Assembly: GCA_964578905.1 (NCBI GenBank) | Contig: CAZOER010000003.1 | Coordinates: 8,475-72,474, forward strand | Source: CAZVBV01 sp964578905 | GTDB lineage: Bacteria; Patescibacteriota; Gracilibacteria; UBA4473 | DNA: 64,000 nucleotides | Direction: 5' to 3' | Shown: piece by piece, positions 41,061 through 50,180 of the stretch | Layout of the letters: the number at the start of each line of letters is the position of its first letter | How positions within the stretch are numbered: position 1 is the stretch's first letter | The notes under the pieces: model-generated | The model's database searches: none | What the model was told of the DNA's origin: nothing | Seen by the model: the letters and a program-made list of their open reading frames with translations, nothing else | Translations under genes and position numbers: made by a program

Positions 41061-44000
41061 ATGAAGAAACTTTTTTCAATCGTTACCGGTCTTTGCTTTG
41101 TAGCATTGTCGCTTGTTTTTATGTCATTGGCAGCTTCGCCAGTGATAACGGAAGTAACACCAATTCCAAATCCATCAACGACACTGACACCTAATTATAC
41201 GTTTCACTCCAATCAAGCAGGAACTATTCAGTATGGAGGAACTTGTGGAAGTGGAAGTATTACAAATGCGGTCGTCGGAAATAATACTTTTGAGTATGGA
41301 CCACTTATTGATGGGCAAACCTATTCAAATTGCCAAATTCGAGTAGTTAATGCAGATACAGAAGGAAGTAATATCTTGAGTATCGCCCCTTTTACCGTGA
41401 ATACGACGACACCAAATCCACCAGTACTGACAGAAGTAACACCAATTCCAAATCCATCGACAACAACGACTCCAAGCTATGTATTCAATTCAACACAAGC
41501 GGGGACAATTCAATATGAAGGAACCTGTGGGGATGGAGATATTGCAGATGTTGTAGCTGGAAACAACACCGTAGTTTATACATTAACGGATGGACAAACA
41601 TACAGTAACTGTGAGATCCGAGTTGTAAACGGGAGCAACGAAGGAAGTAATATTCTGTCATTGGGAGCCTTTACGGTAAATACAGGATCAACAGCACCCG
41701 TTATTACAGAAGTAACACCAATTCCAAATCCATCAACGACAATAACGCCAAGTTATGTGTTTCATTCAACACAAGCGGGAACTATTCAATACGGAGGAAC
41801 CTGTGGAAGTGGAACGCCAGCAATGGCTGTAATAGGAAATAATACGGTGACGTATTCACTTAACAATGGACAAACATATTCAAATTGCCAAATTCGCGTG
41901 GTAAATACCAATAGCGAAGGAAGTAATATTCTGTCATTGGGAGCCTTTACGGTAAATACAGGATCAACAGCACCTGTGATTACAGAAGTAACCCCGATTC
42001 CAGATCCATCAACGACAACAACACCAAGTTACGTATTTCACAGCACTCAAGCAGGAACCATCCAATACGGAGGAACCTGTGGGGACGGAGATATTGCAGA
42101 TGCTGTAGTGGGAAACAACACAGTAGTTTATACGTTAACGGATGGACAAACATATTCAAATTGCCAAATTCGTGTGGTAAATACCAATAGCGAAGGAAGT
42201 AATATTCTTTCACTTGGGACATTCACAATTAACACAGGATCAACAGCACCCGTTATTACAGAAGTGACACCGATTCCAAATCCATCGACAACAACATCTC
42301 CAAGCTATGTGTTCAGTTCAACACAAGATGGAACAATTGTATATGAAGGAGCATGTGGAAATGGAGACATTACAGATGTAGTTGTTGGAAATAATACCGT
42401 GACATACACACTCACCAATGGGCAAGCATACAGCAATTGTACAATTCAAGTATTAAACGCAAATAACGAAGGAAGTAATGTTCTTTCACTGGGAACCTTC
42501 ACCGTAAACACAGGAGACACTCCTCCGGTGATTACAGAGGTAACACCAATCCCAAATCCATCAACGACAACAACACCAAGTTATATATTCCACAGTACAC
42601 AAGCAGGAACAATCCAATACGGAGGGTCATGTGGAAATGGAACACCGGATACTGCGATTGCAGGGAATAACACGGTGACCTACGACTTGGTCAACGGACA
42701 AACATACAGTAACTGTCAGATTCGAGTAGTGAACGCAAATAATGAAGGAAGTAACATTCTTTCTCTTGGAACATTTACAGTAAATACAGGAGCAAATCCT
42801 CCCGTGATTATAGAAGTAACACCAATCCCAAATCCATCAACGACAACAACTCCAAGTTACGTATTCAGTTCAACACAAGCAGGAACAATTGTTTACGGAG
42901 GATCTTGTGGAAACGGAAATATAATCGGGGCAGTTGTGGGAAATAACACGGTGACGTACTCACTTACAGACGGACAAAGTTATTCAGATTGTACAATCCA
43001 AGTATTTAATACAAACAATGAAGGAAGTAACATTCTTTCATTGGGAACATTTCTCATAAACATAGGAGCAAATCCTCCCGTGATTGCAGAAGTAACACCA
43101 ATCCCAAATCCATCAACGACAACAACACCAAGTTACGTATTTAGTTCTACACAAGTAGGAACGATTACTTACACAGGAGCGTGTGGAAGCGGAGACATCA
43201 CAGATGCAGTAGTTGGAAACAACACCGTTGTTTACACACTTACCAACGGACAATTATACAACGACTGTACGATTCAAGTGGTAAATGCAAACAACGAAGG
43301 AAGTAACATTCTTTCTCTTGGAGCCTTCACCGTAAACACAGGAGTTAATCCTCCGGTGATTGCAGAAGTAACACCAATCCCGAATCCATCAACGACAACA
43401 ACGCCAAGTTACACATTCAGCTCAACACAAGCAGGAACGATTACGTACGGTGGATCATGTGGAAACGGAGACGTGGCCAATGCGATTGTGGGAAACAACA
43501 CAGTTGTGTACACACTGACCGATGGACAAAATTATTCAGACTGTAAAATCCAAGTTATAAATGCAAATAGCGAAGGAAGTAATGTTCTTTCATTGGGAAC
43601 CTTCACCATCAACACAGGAGCAAATCCTCCGGTGATTACAGAAGTAACTCCAATCTCAACGCCATCAACGACAACGACTCCAAGTTACGTTTTCAGCTCA
43701 ACACAAGCAGGAACCATTACGTACGGAGGATCATGTGGAAACGGAGACGTGGCAAATGCCATTATCGGAAACAACACTATTATTTACACACTCGTAAACG
43801 GACAAGGATACAACGACTGTACGGTTCGAGTCGTAAATGCAAGTAACGAAGGAAGTAACATTCTTTCATTGGGATCATTTATCATCGACGAAGATCCAAA
43901 TCCACCAACTCCACCGGTGGTTTACAGCATGAGTTCTGGAGGAGGTTCAGGAAAAGCAGGAATGCGATTCTCTGGACAACGACGAGATGACTACGCTCGT

Positions 44001-45029
44001 TCTGGAAAGTTCTGGGACATAAGTAGAAGTCTTGCTGACATTGAACGAATCAATGAAGGATACCTTGGACGAGTAACAACCTACATCAATCGAAACGGAT
44101 TTCGAGTGTTTGCAGGATACTTGCCGGGACAACTTTCTCTTGATTACCTGAACTCTCGAATTCAACGAACACACAAGTTCGTATATCGAGGAGAACGAAG
44201 TCAACGATCAGGAAATGTTCGACGAGAAGTATCAAAACCATGGGAAACACATCCACAAACATACTTCCGAAATCGATGGGCGCATAACGCTCAGAGAGGA
44301 ATCGAAAAGGCAGTTGCCTTTGATCCAAAAGAAGAAGCTATGAAGATTCCTGGTGGGCAAACTTGGCTCTATCCAGACTGGCGACGAGGAGGTGTGTGGG
44401 CTCGAGATCACGTAAGCGTGAACCGAAACTACGGAATGAATTACCAACCATTGCCAATTCAATTGCCACGATTGTCTATTCGAAAAGCTTCACAACCACG
44501 ACCAGTTAGTCTTGGTGTTCGAAGAGTTGCGCTTCAATATACAGTAGCGAAAGGAGTATCACGAATCAGACCCGTTCGAGTTGAAAGTGCGGCAAGTCCA
44601 GCATACGAAATGTATGTAACGGATGATAAAAATCCATGGGCAAATGATCGATTCTTTAATCGAGGAGAAACACTCTCTATTAATAATGGAGACGGAACAG
44701 GTGGACGAACAATCCGAATTGAGATGGCCGTGAATCCTCCATACAGAGCCGTTATTCAATCTTCACAAGAAGCATGGGAACAAAGTTTCAGCAATCGAAC
44801 AAACGAGCTTCGAAATGCGATAGGAGTAGATCGTTCATTTGTGAAACCAGACAGCTCAGTAAACAGAGTGCAAACCTTGAATGAAATGAATACAGGAACC
44901 CCACGATACAAGAGTGATCTTGAACGATGGAGAGCCTACAAAATACAGAAAGCAAACAGAGTAAACAAATGGGAAGTACGACCATTCAAGACATTGCAAG
45001 GATCAGAAAATTACAGAATCGAGATTTAA
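41061..45029 (+). CDS. Secreted ten-repeat Ig-like protein with a basic C-terminal region
   Basis: The 1322 residues have a signal peptide (SIVTGLCFVALSLVFMSLAA), then ten tandem ~92-residue repeats (VITEVTPIPNPSTTTTPSYVF, AGTIxYGGSCGNG, VVGNNTVVYTL, GQTYSNCQIRVVN, EGSNILSLGTF) to about residue 950. Each repeat has two Cys, one in the CGNG strand and one in the NC/DC strand, fitting a disulfide. The repeats belong to a known bacterial Ig-like family (often YSNCTITVTDAAGN-type). The last ~370 residues are rich in Arg, Trp and Tyr, very basic, and match nothing I recognise. It is probably surface exposed, perhaps for attachment. The DNA repeats are near-identical with a ~277-bp period. Confidence 0.75.
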   Translation: MKKLFSIVTGLCFVALSLVFMSLAASPVITEVTPIPNPSTTLTPNYTFHSNQAGTIQYGGTCGSGSITNAVVGNNTFEYGPLIDGQTYSNCQIRVVNADTEGSNILSIAPFTVNTTTPNPPVLTEVTPIPNPSTTTTPSYVFNSTQAGTIQYEGTCGDGDIADVVAGNNTVVYTLTDGQTYSNCEIRVVNGSNEGSNILSLGAFTVNTGSTAPVITEVTPIPNPSTTITPSYVFHSTQAGTIQYGGTCGSGTPAMAVIGNNTVTYSLNNGQTYSNCQIRVVNTNSEGSNILSLGAFTVNTGSTAPVITEVTPIPDPSTTTTPSYVFHSTQAGTIQYGGTCGDGDIADAVVGNNTVVYTLTDGQTYSNCQIRVVNTNSEGSNILSLGTFTINTGSTAPVITEVTPIPNPSTTTSPSYVFSSTQDGTIVYEGACGNGDITDVVVGNNTVTYTLTNGQAYSNCTIQVLNANNEGSNVLSLGTFTVNTGDTPPVITEVTPIPNPSTTTTPSYIFHSTQAGTIQYGGSCGNGTPDTAIAGNNTVTYDLVNGQTYSNCQIRVVNANNEGSNILSLGTFTVNTGANPPVIIEVTPIPNPSTTTTPSYVFSSTQAGTIVYGGSCGNGNIIGAVVGNNTVTYSLTDGQSYSDCTIQVFNTNNEGSNILSLGTFLINIGANPPVIAEVTPIPNPSTTTTPSYVFSSTQVGTITYTGACGSGDITDAVVGNNTVVYTLTNGQLYNDCTIQVVNANNEGSNILSLGAFTVNTGVNPPVIAEVTPIPNPSTTTTPSYTFSSTQAGTITYGGSCGNGDVANAIVGNNTVVYTLTDGQNYSDCKIQVINANSEGSNVLSLGTFTINTGANPPVITEVTPISTPSTTTTPSYVFSSTQAGTITYGGSCGNGDVANAIIGNNTIIYTLVNGQGYNDCTVRVVNASNEGSNILSLGSFIIDEDPNPPTPPVVYSMSSGGGSGKAGMRFSGQRRDDYARSGKFWDISRSLADIERINEGYLGRVTTYINRNGFRVFAGYLPGQLSLDYLNSRIQRTHKFVYRGERSQRSGNVRREVSKPWETHPQTYFRNRWAHNAQRGIEKAVAFDPKEEAMKIPGGQTWLYPDWRRGGVWARDHVSVNRNYGMNYQPLPIQLPRLSIRKASQPRPVSLGVRRVALQYTVAKGVSRIRPVRVESAASPAYEMYVTDDKNPWANDRFFNRGETLSINNGDGTGGRTIRIEMAVNPPYRAVIQSSQEAWEQSFSNRTNELRNAIGVDRSFVKPDSSVNRVQTLNEMNTGTPRYKSDLERWRAYKIQKANRVNKWEVRPFKTLQGSENYRIEI

Positions 45030-45055
45030 ACAGAAAATAATTTAAAAAAGAGGAA

Positions 45056-45084
45056 GGCCTGAGAATTTGCTCAGGTCTTTTTTT
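45056..45084 (+). terminator. Rho-independent terminator
   Basis: CCTGAG and CTCAGG flank a 6-nt loop, followed by TCTTTTTTT, ~25 nt after the stop of the Ig-repeat gene. Confidence 0.85.
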
Positions 45085-45095
45085 GTATGTAGGTC

Positions 45096-45124
45096 TTGAT
45101 TTAATTCTCTAGATATGGTAAGAT
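45096..45124 (+). promoter_or_regulatory. Putative promoter of the first acidic protein gene
   Basis: TTGATT at 45096-45101 and TAAGAT at 45119-45124 are 17 nt apart. Transcription would start near 45131, upstream of the ATG at 45149 but past the TTG at 45128, which supports the ATG start. Confidence 0.6.
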
Positions 45125-45148
45125 ATCTTGAAATTTTCATTAAAAAAC

Positions 45149-46945
45149 ATGAAAAATCTAAATATGTTCGGTTCCGGCGATTCATGGGGACGTTTCCTCT
45201 ACCAGCAATATTCACCAGGAAATAGGGTGACAGCAGATGGTGAACAAGAAAGCGATAAAATCACTATTGCAGAAGGAACTGGAAATATTGGAGAAGGGGA
45301 ATGCGACAACAAACGAGAAGTTGCAACTCCATGGGACACACCAAGTCAAAACAAGCTATTGAATGCCTTAGCGACAGAAATTCAAAAAGGAGGAAATGTT
45401 GAAGCGATTATCGCGAAAGCGGGAAATACACTTGGACAGATTGCCTTTGGAATGAAGAAAGCAGGGAAAGGAGCTGATATTGGATGGGGAACAAAGGTTC
45501 AGTATTTTGATGCAGAACTCAATCCACAAGGAGAACCAATGGCATTGGCAGAAGCGAATGCATTGAAACCTGAATGGAAAGTTCTTTTTAAAGAAGCAGA
45601 AGTGGATGGAAAGACGGTTACCAAAATTGAAGTAATTATGGATACCGAAACTACAGAAGCTCAACTTGATGCTTTGCGAAATAAAGTTACCAAGAATATT
45701 GAGTGTGATGAAAAGGGAAAACCTATTGTTACAGAGGATGAAGAAGATGAAGAGGTTATCACTGAAGATGAAGAGCCAGTTGTAGAAGACGAACTGGTTG
45801 AGGAAGAAGAAACAGAAGATGAAGAAGTGGTAGATATTTCAAATGTAGAAACAGCGGAGGATCTTGAAGCTCTTCCAGAAGATGTGAAAAATAAAATTCT
45901 AGATTCTTTCTGGAAACAGCTAAAGGATGATCTCACAGTAAAAAATAAGCTAAACACAGATCGTTCAAGGGCTTTATACGATAGAGGTGACGCAGAACCA
46001 ATGTTTGTTCTAAAAGAGAATGGAAAATTGAAAGTTCGTCGTCAAAAAGGTCATTTTTTCCCTGGAGGGAAGAAATTGGTTGATTTCTTTAAAAAGGAAG
46101 AAGCAGTTGATGTAGAGATTCCTTTGAACGAATGGTTAACAGCTCAAGGATTTGAAAACTTACCTGTAGGTGAATTTTCAAAATTCCTAAACACAGTGCC
46201 AAGTATGAAATATATTCAGCTTAAGGCACAGGAGTTGGATTTTGTTGGAAGCATGGAGGAAGAAGCGCTAGAGAAACCAATTATGGAATCAATTCCTTCA
46301 GAGACAGTGGTGACAGAGCAGACTTCGGAAAATATTGTTGGACCAGATGTAACAGGAGAGGATCTTGGTAATGACCAAATCCCAGTTATACCAGTAACAA
46401 CTACAGAAGCCGTTAGCACTGATGAAGAAGATTCAGAATTAAACATCGGTAACGATGAAATCCCAGCAATAGAAGCAGCAACAGTAGTAAAACAGTCAGT
46501 AATTGTGGAAAAAGCAGACGGGAAAGAATATCAGGCATTTGATTTGCCAGAAATTCACGAAAATTACACAGAACAAGATAAAAAAGAAATCGAACAATTT
46601 AATGCAGAATTTAAGGCATGGATTGAAAATGACATACGAGAATTAAAAGATAAAGAGGAGGAATTAGCTGAGACTGAAGAAATACTTCGTAAAGCAGAAG
46701 CGGATTATGAAGAAGCAAAAAAGACGGGTGACCGTTTTGAGATATTTAGCGCAGAACCGGATATGGAAAGATTTCAACGTGACTCTGCAGAAGACATGAA
46801 AAAGTTTTTTGCCAATAGTCTAAAAGATCAAATAAAAATGTATGAAGGATTCAAAAAGAATGTACGAAGAGGGAATTTAGGAACTTTGATGATAAATCAT
46901 CACACGTATACATTTATGAAGAATGCGAAAAAAGTAGAAAAATAA
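45149..46945 (+). CDS. Large acidic protein, unknown (first of two)
   Basis: The 598 residues have no signal peptide or membrane segment. A Gly/Ser/Asp N-terminus leads to a compact region (LLNALATEIQKGGNVEAIIAKAG), then a run of Glu/Asp-rich linker around residues 190-225, a folded part (FFPGGKKLVDFFKKEEAVDV), a long Thr/Glu linker and a Lys/Glu coiled coil (RELKDKEEELAETEEILRKAEADYEEAKK). No family is recognised. It has its own promoter and terminator and sits beside a second acidic protein gene, so the two may be paralogous in style or partners. It is probably cytoplasmic. Confidence 0.6.
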   Translation: MKNLNMFGSGDSWGRFLYQQYSPGNRVTADGEQESDKITIAEGTGNIGEGECDNKREVATPWDTPSQNKLLNALATEIQKGGNVEAIIAKAGNTLGQIAFGMKKAGKGADIGWGTKVQYFDAELNPQGEPMALAEANALKPEWKVLFKEAEVDGKTVTKIEVIMDTETTEAQLDALRNKVTKNIECDEKGKPIVTEDEEDEEVITEDEEPVVEDELVEEEETEDEEVVDISNVETAEDLEALPEDVKNKILDSFWKQLKDDLTVKNKLNTDRSRALYDRGDAEPMFVLKENGKLKVRRQKGHFFPGGKKLVDFFKKEEAVDVEIPLNEWLTAQGFENLPVGEFSKFLNTVPSMKYIQLKAQELDFVGSMEEEALEKPIMESIPSETVVTEQTSENIVGPDVTGEDLGNDQIPVIPVTTTEAVSTDEEDSELNIGNDEIPAIEAATVVKQSVIVEKADGKEYQAFDLPEIHENYTEQDKKEIEQFNAEFKAWIENDIRELKDKEEELAETEEILRKAEADYEEAKKTGDRFEIFSAEPDMERFQRDSAEDMKKFFANSLKDQIKMYEGFKKNVRRGNLGTLMINHHTYTFMKNAKKVEK

Positions 46946-46966
46946 AAGGCTACTCCTAATGGATTA

Positions 46967-46997
46967 AACAACCCTCGTGAGAACGGGGGTTGTTTTG
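46967..46997 (+). terminator. Rho-independent terminator
   Basis: ACAACCCTCG pairs with CGGGGGTTGT around GTGAGAA-like loop bases, followed by TTTGT, ~20 nt after the stop. Confidence 0.75.
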
Positions 46998-47020
46998 TAT
47001 GTATTTTTTCTTCAAAAGAC

Positions 47021-47049
47021 TTGACAATGTTTTGTAAATAGTTTAAAAC
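47021..47049 (+). promoter_or_regulatory. sigma70 promoter giving a leaderless mRNA
   Basis: TTGACA at 47021-47026 and TAAAAC at 47044-47049 are 17 nt apart. The expected start is at or within a few nt of the ATG at 47054, so there is no room for a ribosome-binding site. Confidence 0.65.
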
Positions 47050-47053
47050 AGGC

Positions 47054-48769
47054 ATGAAGAATCTTAATTCTCAAAAAATGGTATTCGATATCGACCAGAA
47101 TCAACACTTAGACGTGGACGTTCCTCGTGATCCAATGGAAAACGTTGTTCCAAAAGATATGAATAAAAACGTAGACGAAACCTCTGACAATGTCGGAAGC
47201 ACTATTAGATTTGATAAAGCACTCGCTGAGACTGTTTATGGAACAGACACTTTTGACTCGGGAATGGAACCAGCTCTAGACACTGATTCCTTAGCGGTGA
47301 GTCAACAATTAAGAGGTATGTATACAAAAGCAGCTGAATTGAAAATGAAAATAGGACAAGAGTTTAAAAACGTAGAAACGGAACAGAATGGAAAGTTTCA
47401 CCTCCATGCATTACTTGCAGAACAAGGACGTCACTTTACAGACATTGAATGGTTCCTAGAAACCGCTTTAGAGGGACTCGATGAAGAGAGTGGTCTCTTT
47501 CAATATTGTACATTGCATCTTTCGAATATGAAGACAGCAATACAAACAAATGAAGGACAACAGAGATGGGTAAGAACAGCTATTGCAGAGAGTGCGAATG
47601 GTTCTATTGAAACGATGAATGAAGATATAGACCAAAGAGAACTTGAGGGAAACGATGCTCAAAATGCAGCGGAAATTGCTGCAGAAGAAGCGAGAAAAAA
47701 CCTTTCTGATAATCCAGAAAAACTAGAACGAGAATTGGATGATATTCAGAAAAAATATGGACCCATTGTTGAAAAGTACCAAGAAGAAACAAAAATCTTG
47801 AGAAATATTATGACGGCAATGGAAATGATTAACGATCCAGTTCTTGTGAATGCCGATCGAGGATCTCTTACCGTTGAGGATTTAGAAGGCTCATTCGGAG
47901 ACAAATACCGAGCAGCACTGGAATACGTAAATAGTGTGCGAATGGTTGATAGAGAGGGGGACATTGAAAACATTTCCCTATTCCTCGATATTGAGAAACG
48001 AGTAAAAGTCCTTCACGCGCTTGAAGAATACAAGATAGTGTTAACAGACCTTGTTGATACAGATGAATCAGAAGAATTGGAAAAAGTACGAAGTGCAAAA
48101 AATGCAGCATTTAATGTTGGAGCCACAGAGAGAGAAGTGCAAACTGTTGAACAAAACCTCGGAAAAGATTTCAAAGATTTAGATATGACTATTGGAGCGA
48201 GGGAAGTTTTAGAAGAAACAACAAAAGAAATGCTGATTACTTTACCATCAGCAAAAGAACTCACAGATTTGAACTATGGAGGTTTTATTACTGATATTAA
48301 TACGGTCTATAACAATGTTATGAACTATGAAGATTTGGTAAAAGAATTCCTAACACAAGAAGAAATAAATAAAGCGAAGGATCTTTACCTCAAAGTAGAG
48401 AAGTTAGAAGATTTCCAAAAAGTATTTATGGCCTTTCAAACAATTGATCCAAACCTCAAGAAAGATTGGCGTAACTCTAAGATGATAAAAGTACGAAAAT
48501 CTATTTCAAGAGAAAGCTTCACAGAAATGTTTGCAGACTATGAAGGGTTTATTAAGAAACTCACAATCGTGAGTCAGAAATATTACGGAGAAGGGGCACT
48601 TGAATCCCTCATGCAAGAATTAAATATTCTTGATGAATTTCAAGAAGAACTAGAAGCCGCTAATCCGGAGTACACAGACATGATTGAGATTGCGAAGAAA
48701 GTACTCGAAAAACGAGCAACACTCTTGCCACAAGTAGTGGCTACTGAAAAAGCACTTGAGCTTCAATAA
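47054..48769 (+). CDS. Large acidic helical protein, unknown (second of two)
   Basis: The 571 residues, rich in Glu, Lys and Leu, are mainly helical with heptad-like runs (ARKNLSDNPEKLERELDDIQKKYGPIVEKYQEE). There is no signal peptide or membrane segment. Sub-domains seem to repeat a helical bundle style (TKEMLITLPSAKELTDL, TIVSQKYYGEGALESLMQEL). No family is recognised. It follows the first acidic gene, with its own strong promoter and terminator. It may be a structural or scaffold protein; this is a guess from composition. Confidence 0.6.
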   Translation: MKNLNSQKMVFDIDQNQHLDVDVPRDPMENVVPKDMNKNVDETSDNVGSTIRFDKALAETVYGTDTFDSGMEPALDTDSLAVSQQLRGMYTKAAELKMKIGQEFKNVETEQNGKFHLHALLAEQGRHFTDIEWFLETALEGLDEESGLFQYCTLHLSNMKTAIQTNEGQQRWVRTAIAESANGSIETMNEDIDQRELEGNDAQNAAEIAAEEARKNLSDNPEKLERELDDIQKKYGPIVEKYQEETKILRNIMTAMEMINDPVLVNADRGSLTVEDLEGSFGDKYRAALEYVNSVRMVDREGDIENISLFLDIEKRVKVLHALEEYKIVLTDLVDTDESEELEKVRSAKNAAFNVGATEREVQTVEQNLGKDFKDLDMTIGAREVLEETTKEMLITLPSAKELTDLNYGGFITDINTVYNNVMNYEDLVKEFLTQEEINKAKDLYLKVEKLEDFQKVFMAFQTIDPNLKKDWRNSKMIKVRKSISRESFTEMFADYEGFIKKLTIVSQKYYGEGALESLMQELNILDEFQEELEAANPEYTDMIEIAKKVLEKRATLLPQVVATEKALELQ

Positions 48770-48790
48770 TATCTCCTAACAACGAATCAG

Positions 48791-48816
48791 GACCTTTCAA
48801 TTGGAGGGTCTTTTTT
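48791..48816 (+). terminator. Rho-independent terminator
   Basis: GACCTTTC pairs with GGAGGGTC over 8 bp (three G.T pairs), loop AATT, followed by TTTTTT. Confidence 0.8.
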
Positions 48817-48858
48817 CATATAAAAAAAAGCGTGCTTCGATGAGCTGTGTTTTTGTAA

Positions 48859-50127
48859 TTACTCTACTTCTACGAGCTTTTTCGTTTTACTATCAAGAAA
48901 GGATTGAGTGATTTCACCAATTTCTTTAGCAACATTGATAATGTCTTCGTGGAGACTCAAAATTGATTCAGTATTTTCGACGTCTTCTTCATTTGGTCTG
49001 TCGATTTCTTGAATGCCTTTTTCTAGGTTTTCCTTTTCATATAGCTTTTCCCCAAGTTGACACAATTTTTGAAAATCATCATTAGAAGCATGATTGAGTG
49101 GAATATCTTTTTTCTTAAGATCTTGGAAGAACCCCTCTGAAAATTCAAGAGTATTCGTTGTTGAATTTTCATCAAAGATGAAATTTCCTATACGAAAGGA
49201 ATCCTTGTTTTGTTCAAGTAATTTTGGTTTCGGAAGAGTGAACTTAAACGTCGATCCTTTTCCTTCTTCTGATTCTACCCATATTTTTCCGCCCATTCTT
49301 TCTACAAATTTTTGACAAAGCAAAAGTCCAAGACCTGTTCCACCTTCATTTTCAGTTCCCTTTGTAGAATCTACTGTTTTCCCTTGGAATAAATTAGAAA
49401 CTTGTTCCTTTGTCATTCCAACGCCTTCATCTTTCACAGAAACTTCAACGACGTCTGTATCAGATGTATCGACTACAGAGAGTGTTATTCTTTTTCCTTT
49501 CGGGGTGAACTTGATAGCATTACTTATCAAGTTTTTTAATATTACATTTACTAATTTGGGATCAGCAAATACATTCGTATGTTTTGGAATATTAGAAGTA
49601 AAGAAGATTTCTTTTCGGTCTGCTTGTTCTTTTACAATCTGAGATTCGTTTTCGCTTCCATTTTCACCCATTTGAGAAAGATCGCTATTTTTTGGAAGGC
49701 ATGGTATTTCTCCATTTTTTGGTCTTAGAAGTAACAAATTCTCAAGGAGCTGATAGGTGTTGTTTCCAGCTGTATTGATCCCAATTGCCATATCTTTAAT
49801 TTCGTCTAAGGAAAACTCTTCAAGCTGAGTTGCGAGTAGATCAGAAAAGCCCAAAATAGCGTTAAAAGGTGCTTTAAGATCATGGGCCACAAGACTCACA
49901 AAATCACCAGACTCATCTTTCTCTTTTAGTGCTTTTTCTAATTGAGCTTTTAAATCACTATTTTCTTGTATCAATTCTTTCTTAGAAAGTTTTCCACCTC
50001 TTAATGCATTCAATATTTTTCCATTAAAAATTTTCTTCAAACTGAATTCTTTTATTTCATCAGTTTCAGAAAGAAAAAATTGATCTATTTTTTCGTCGTT
50101 CTTCGGCTTTTTAGTATCATCTTCCAT
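48859..50127 (-). CDS. Cytosolic histidine kinase without sensor or membrane domain
   Basis: The 422 residues have a charged N-terminal coiled coil (LIQENSDLKAQLEKALKEKDE), H-box SLVAHDLKAPFNAILGFSDLL with H82, and the HATPase domain with NLISNAIKFTPKG, VKDEGVGM and GGTGLGLLLCQKFVERMGGKIWVESEEGKGSTF. About 110 C-terminal residues of unknown type follow. There are no transmembrane segments and no response regulator beside it, so it is an orphan soluble kinase. A perfect promoter lies 7 nt upstream of its ATG. Confidence 0.9.
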   Translation of the reverse strand: MEDDTKKPKNDEKIDQFFLSETDEIKEFSLKKIFNGKILNALRGGKLSKKELIQENSDLKAQLEKALKEKDESGDFVSLVAHDLKAPFNAILGFSDLLATQLEEFSLDEIKDMAIGINTAGNNTYQLLENLLLLRPKNGEIPCLPKNSDLSQMGENGSENESQIVKEQADRKEIFFTSNIPKHTNVFADPKLVNVILKNLISNAIKFTPKGKRITLSVVDTSDTDVVEVSVKDEGVGMTKEQVSNLFQGKTVDSTKGTENEGGTGLGLLLCQKFVERMGGKIWVESEEGKGSTFKFTLPKPKLLEQNKDSFRIGNFIFDENSTTNTLEFSEGFFQDLKKKDIPLNHASNDDFQKLCQLGEKLYEKENLEKGIQEIDRPNEEDVENTESILSLHEDIINVAKEIGEITQSFLDSKTKKLVEVE

Positions 50128-50134
50128 CTTGTCT

Positions 50135-50162
50135 ATTATATAGATTTATCGAATATTGTCAA
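50135..50162 (-). promoter_or_regulatory. Consensus sigma70 promoter, leaderless
   Basis: On the minus strand TTGACA (50157-50162) and TATAAT (50135-50140) are 16 nt apart, perfect matches to both consensus hexamers. Transcription should start at the ATG at 50127. Confidence 0.8.
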
Positions 50163-50180
50163 GCACCTTTTTCCTTTCTA

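Noticed and set aside
41061..43900. CRISPR array in the repeat region
   Set aside because: The repeats are ~277 bp, in frame and protein-coding, with no short repeat-spacer pattern. No CRISPR array is seen anywhere in the window.
45661..45957. Ser-rich minus-strand frame opposite the acidic protein
   Set aside because: It is the complement of a Glu/Asp-rich stretch and not a real gene.
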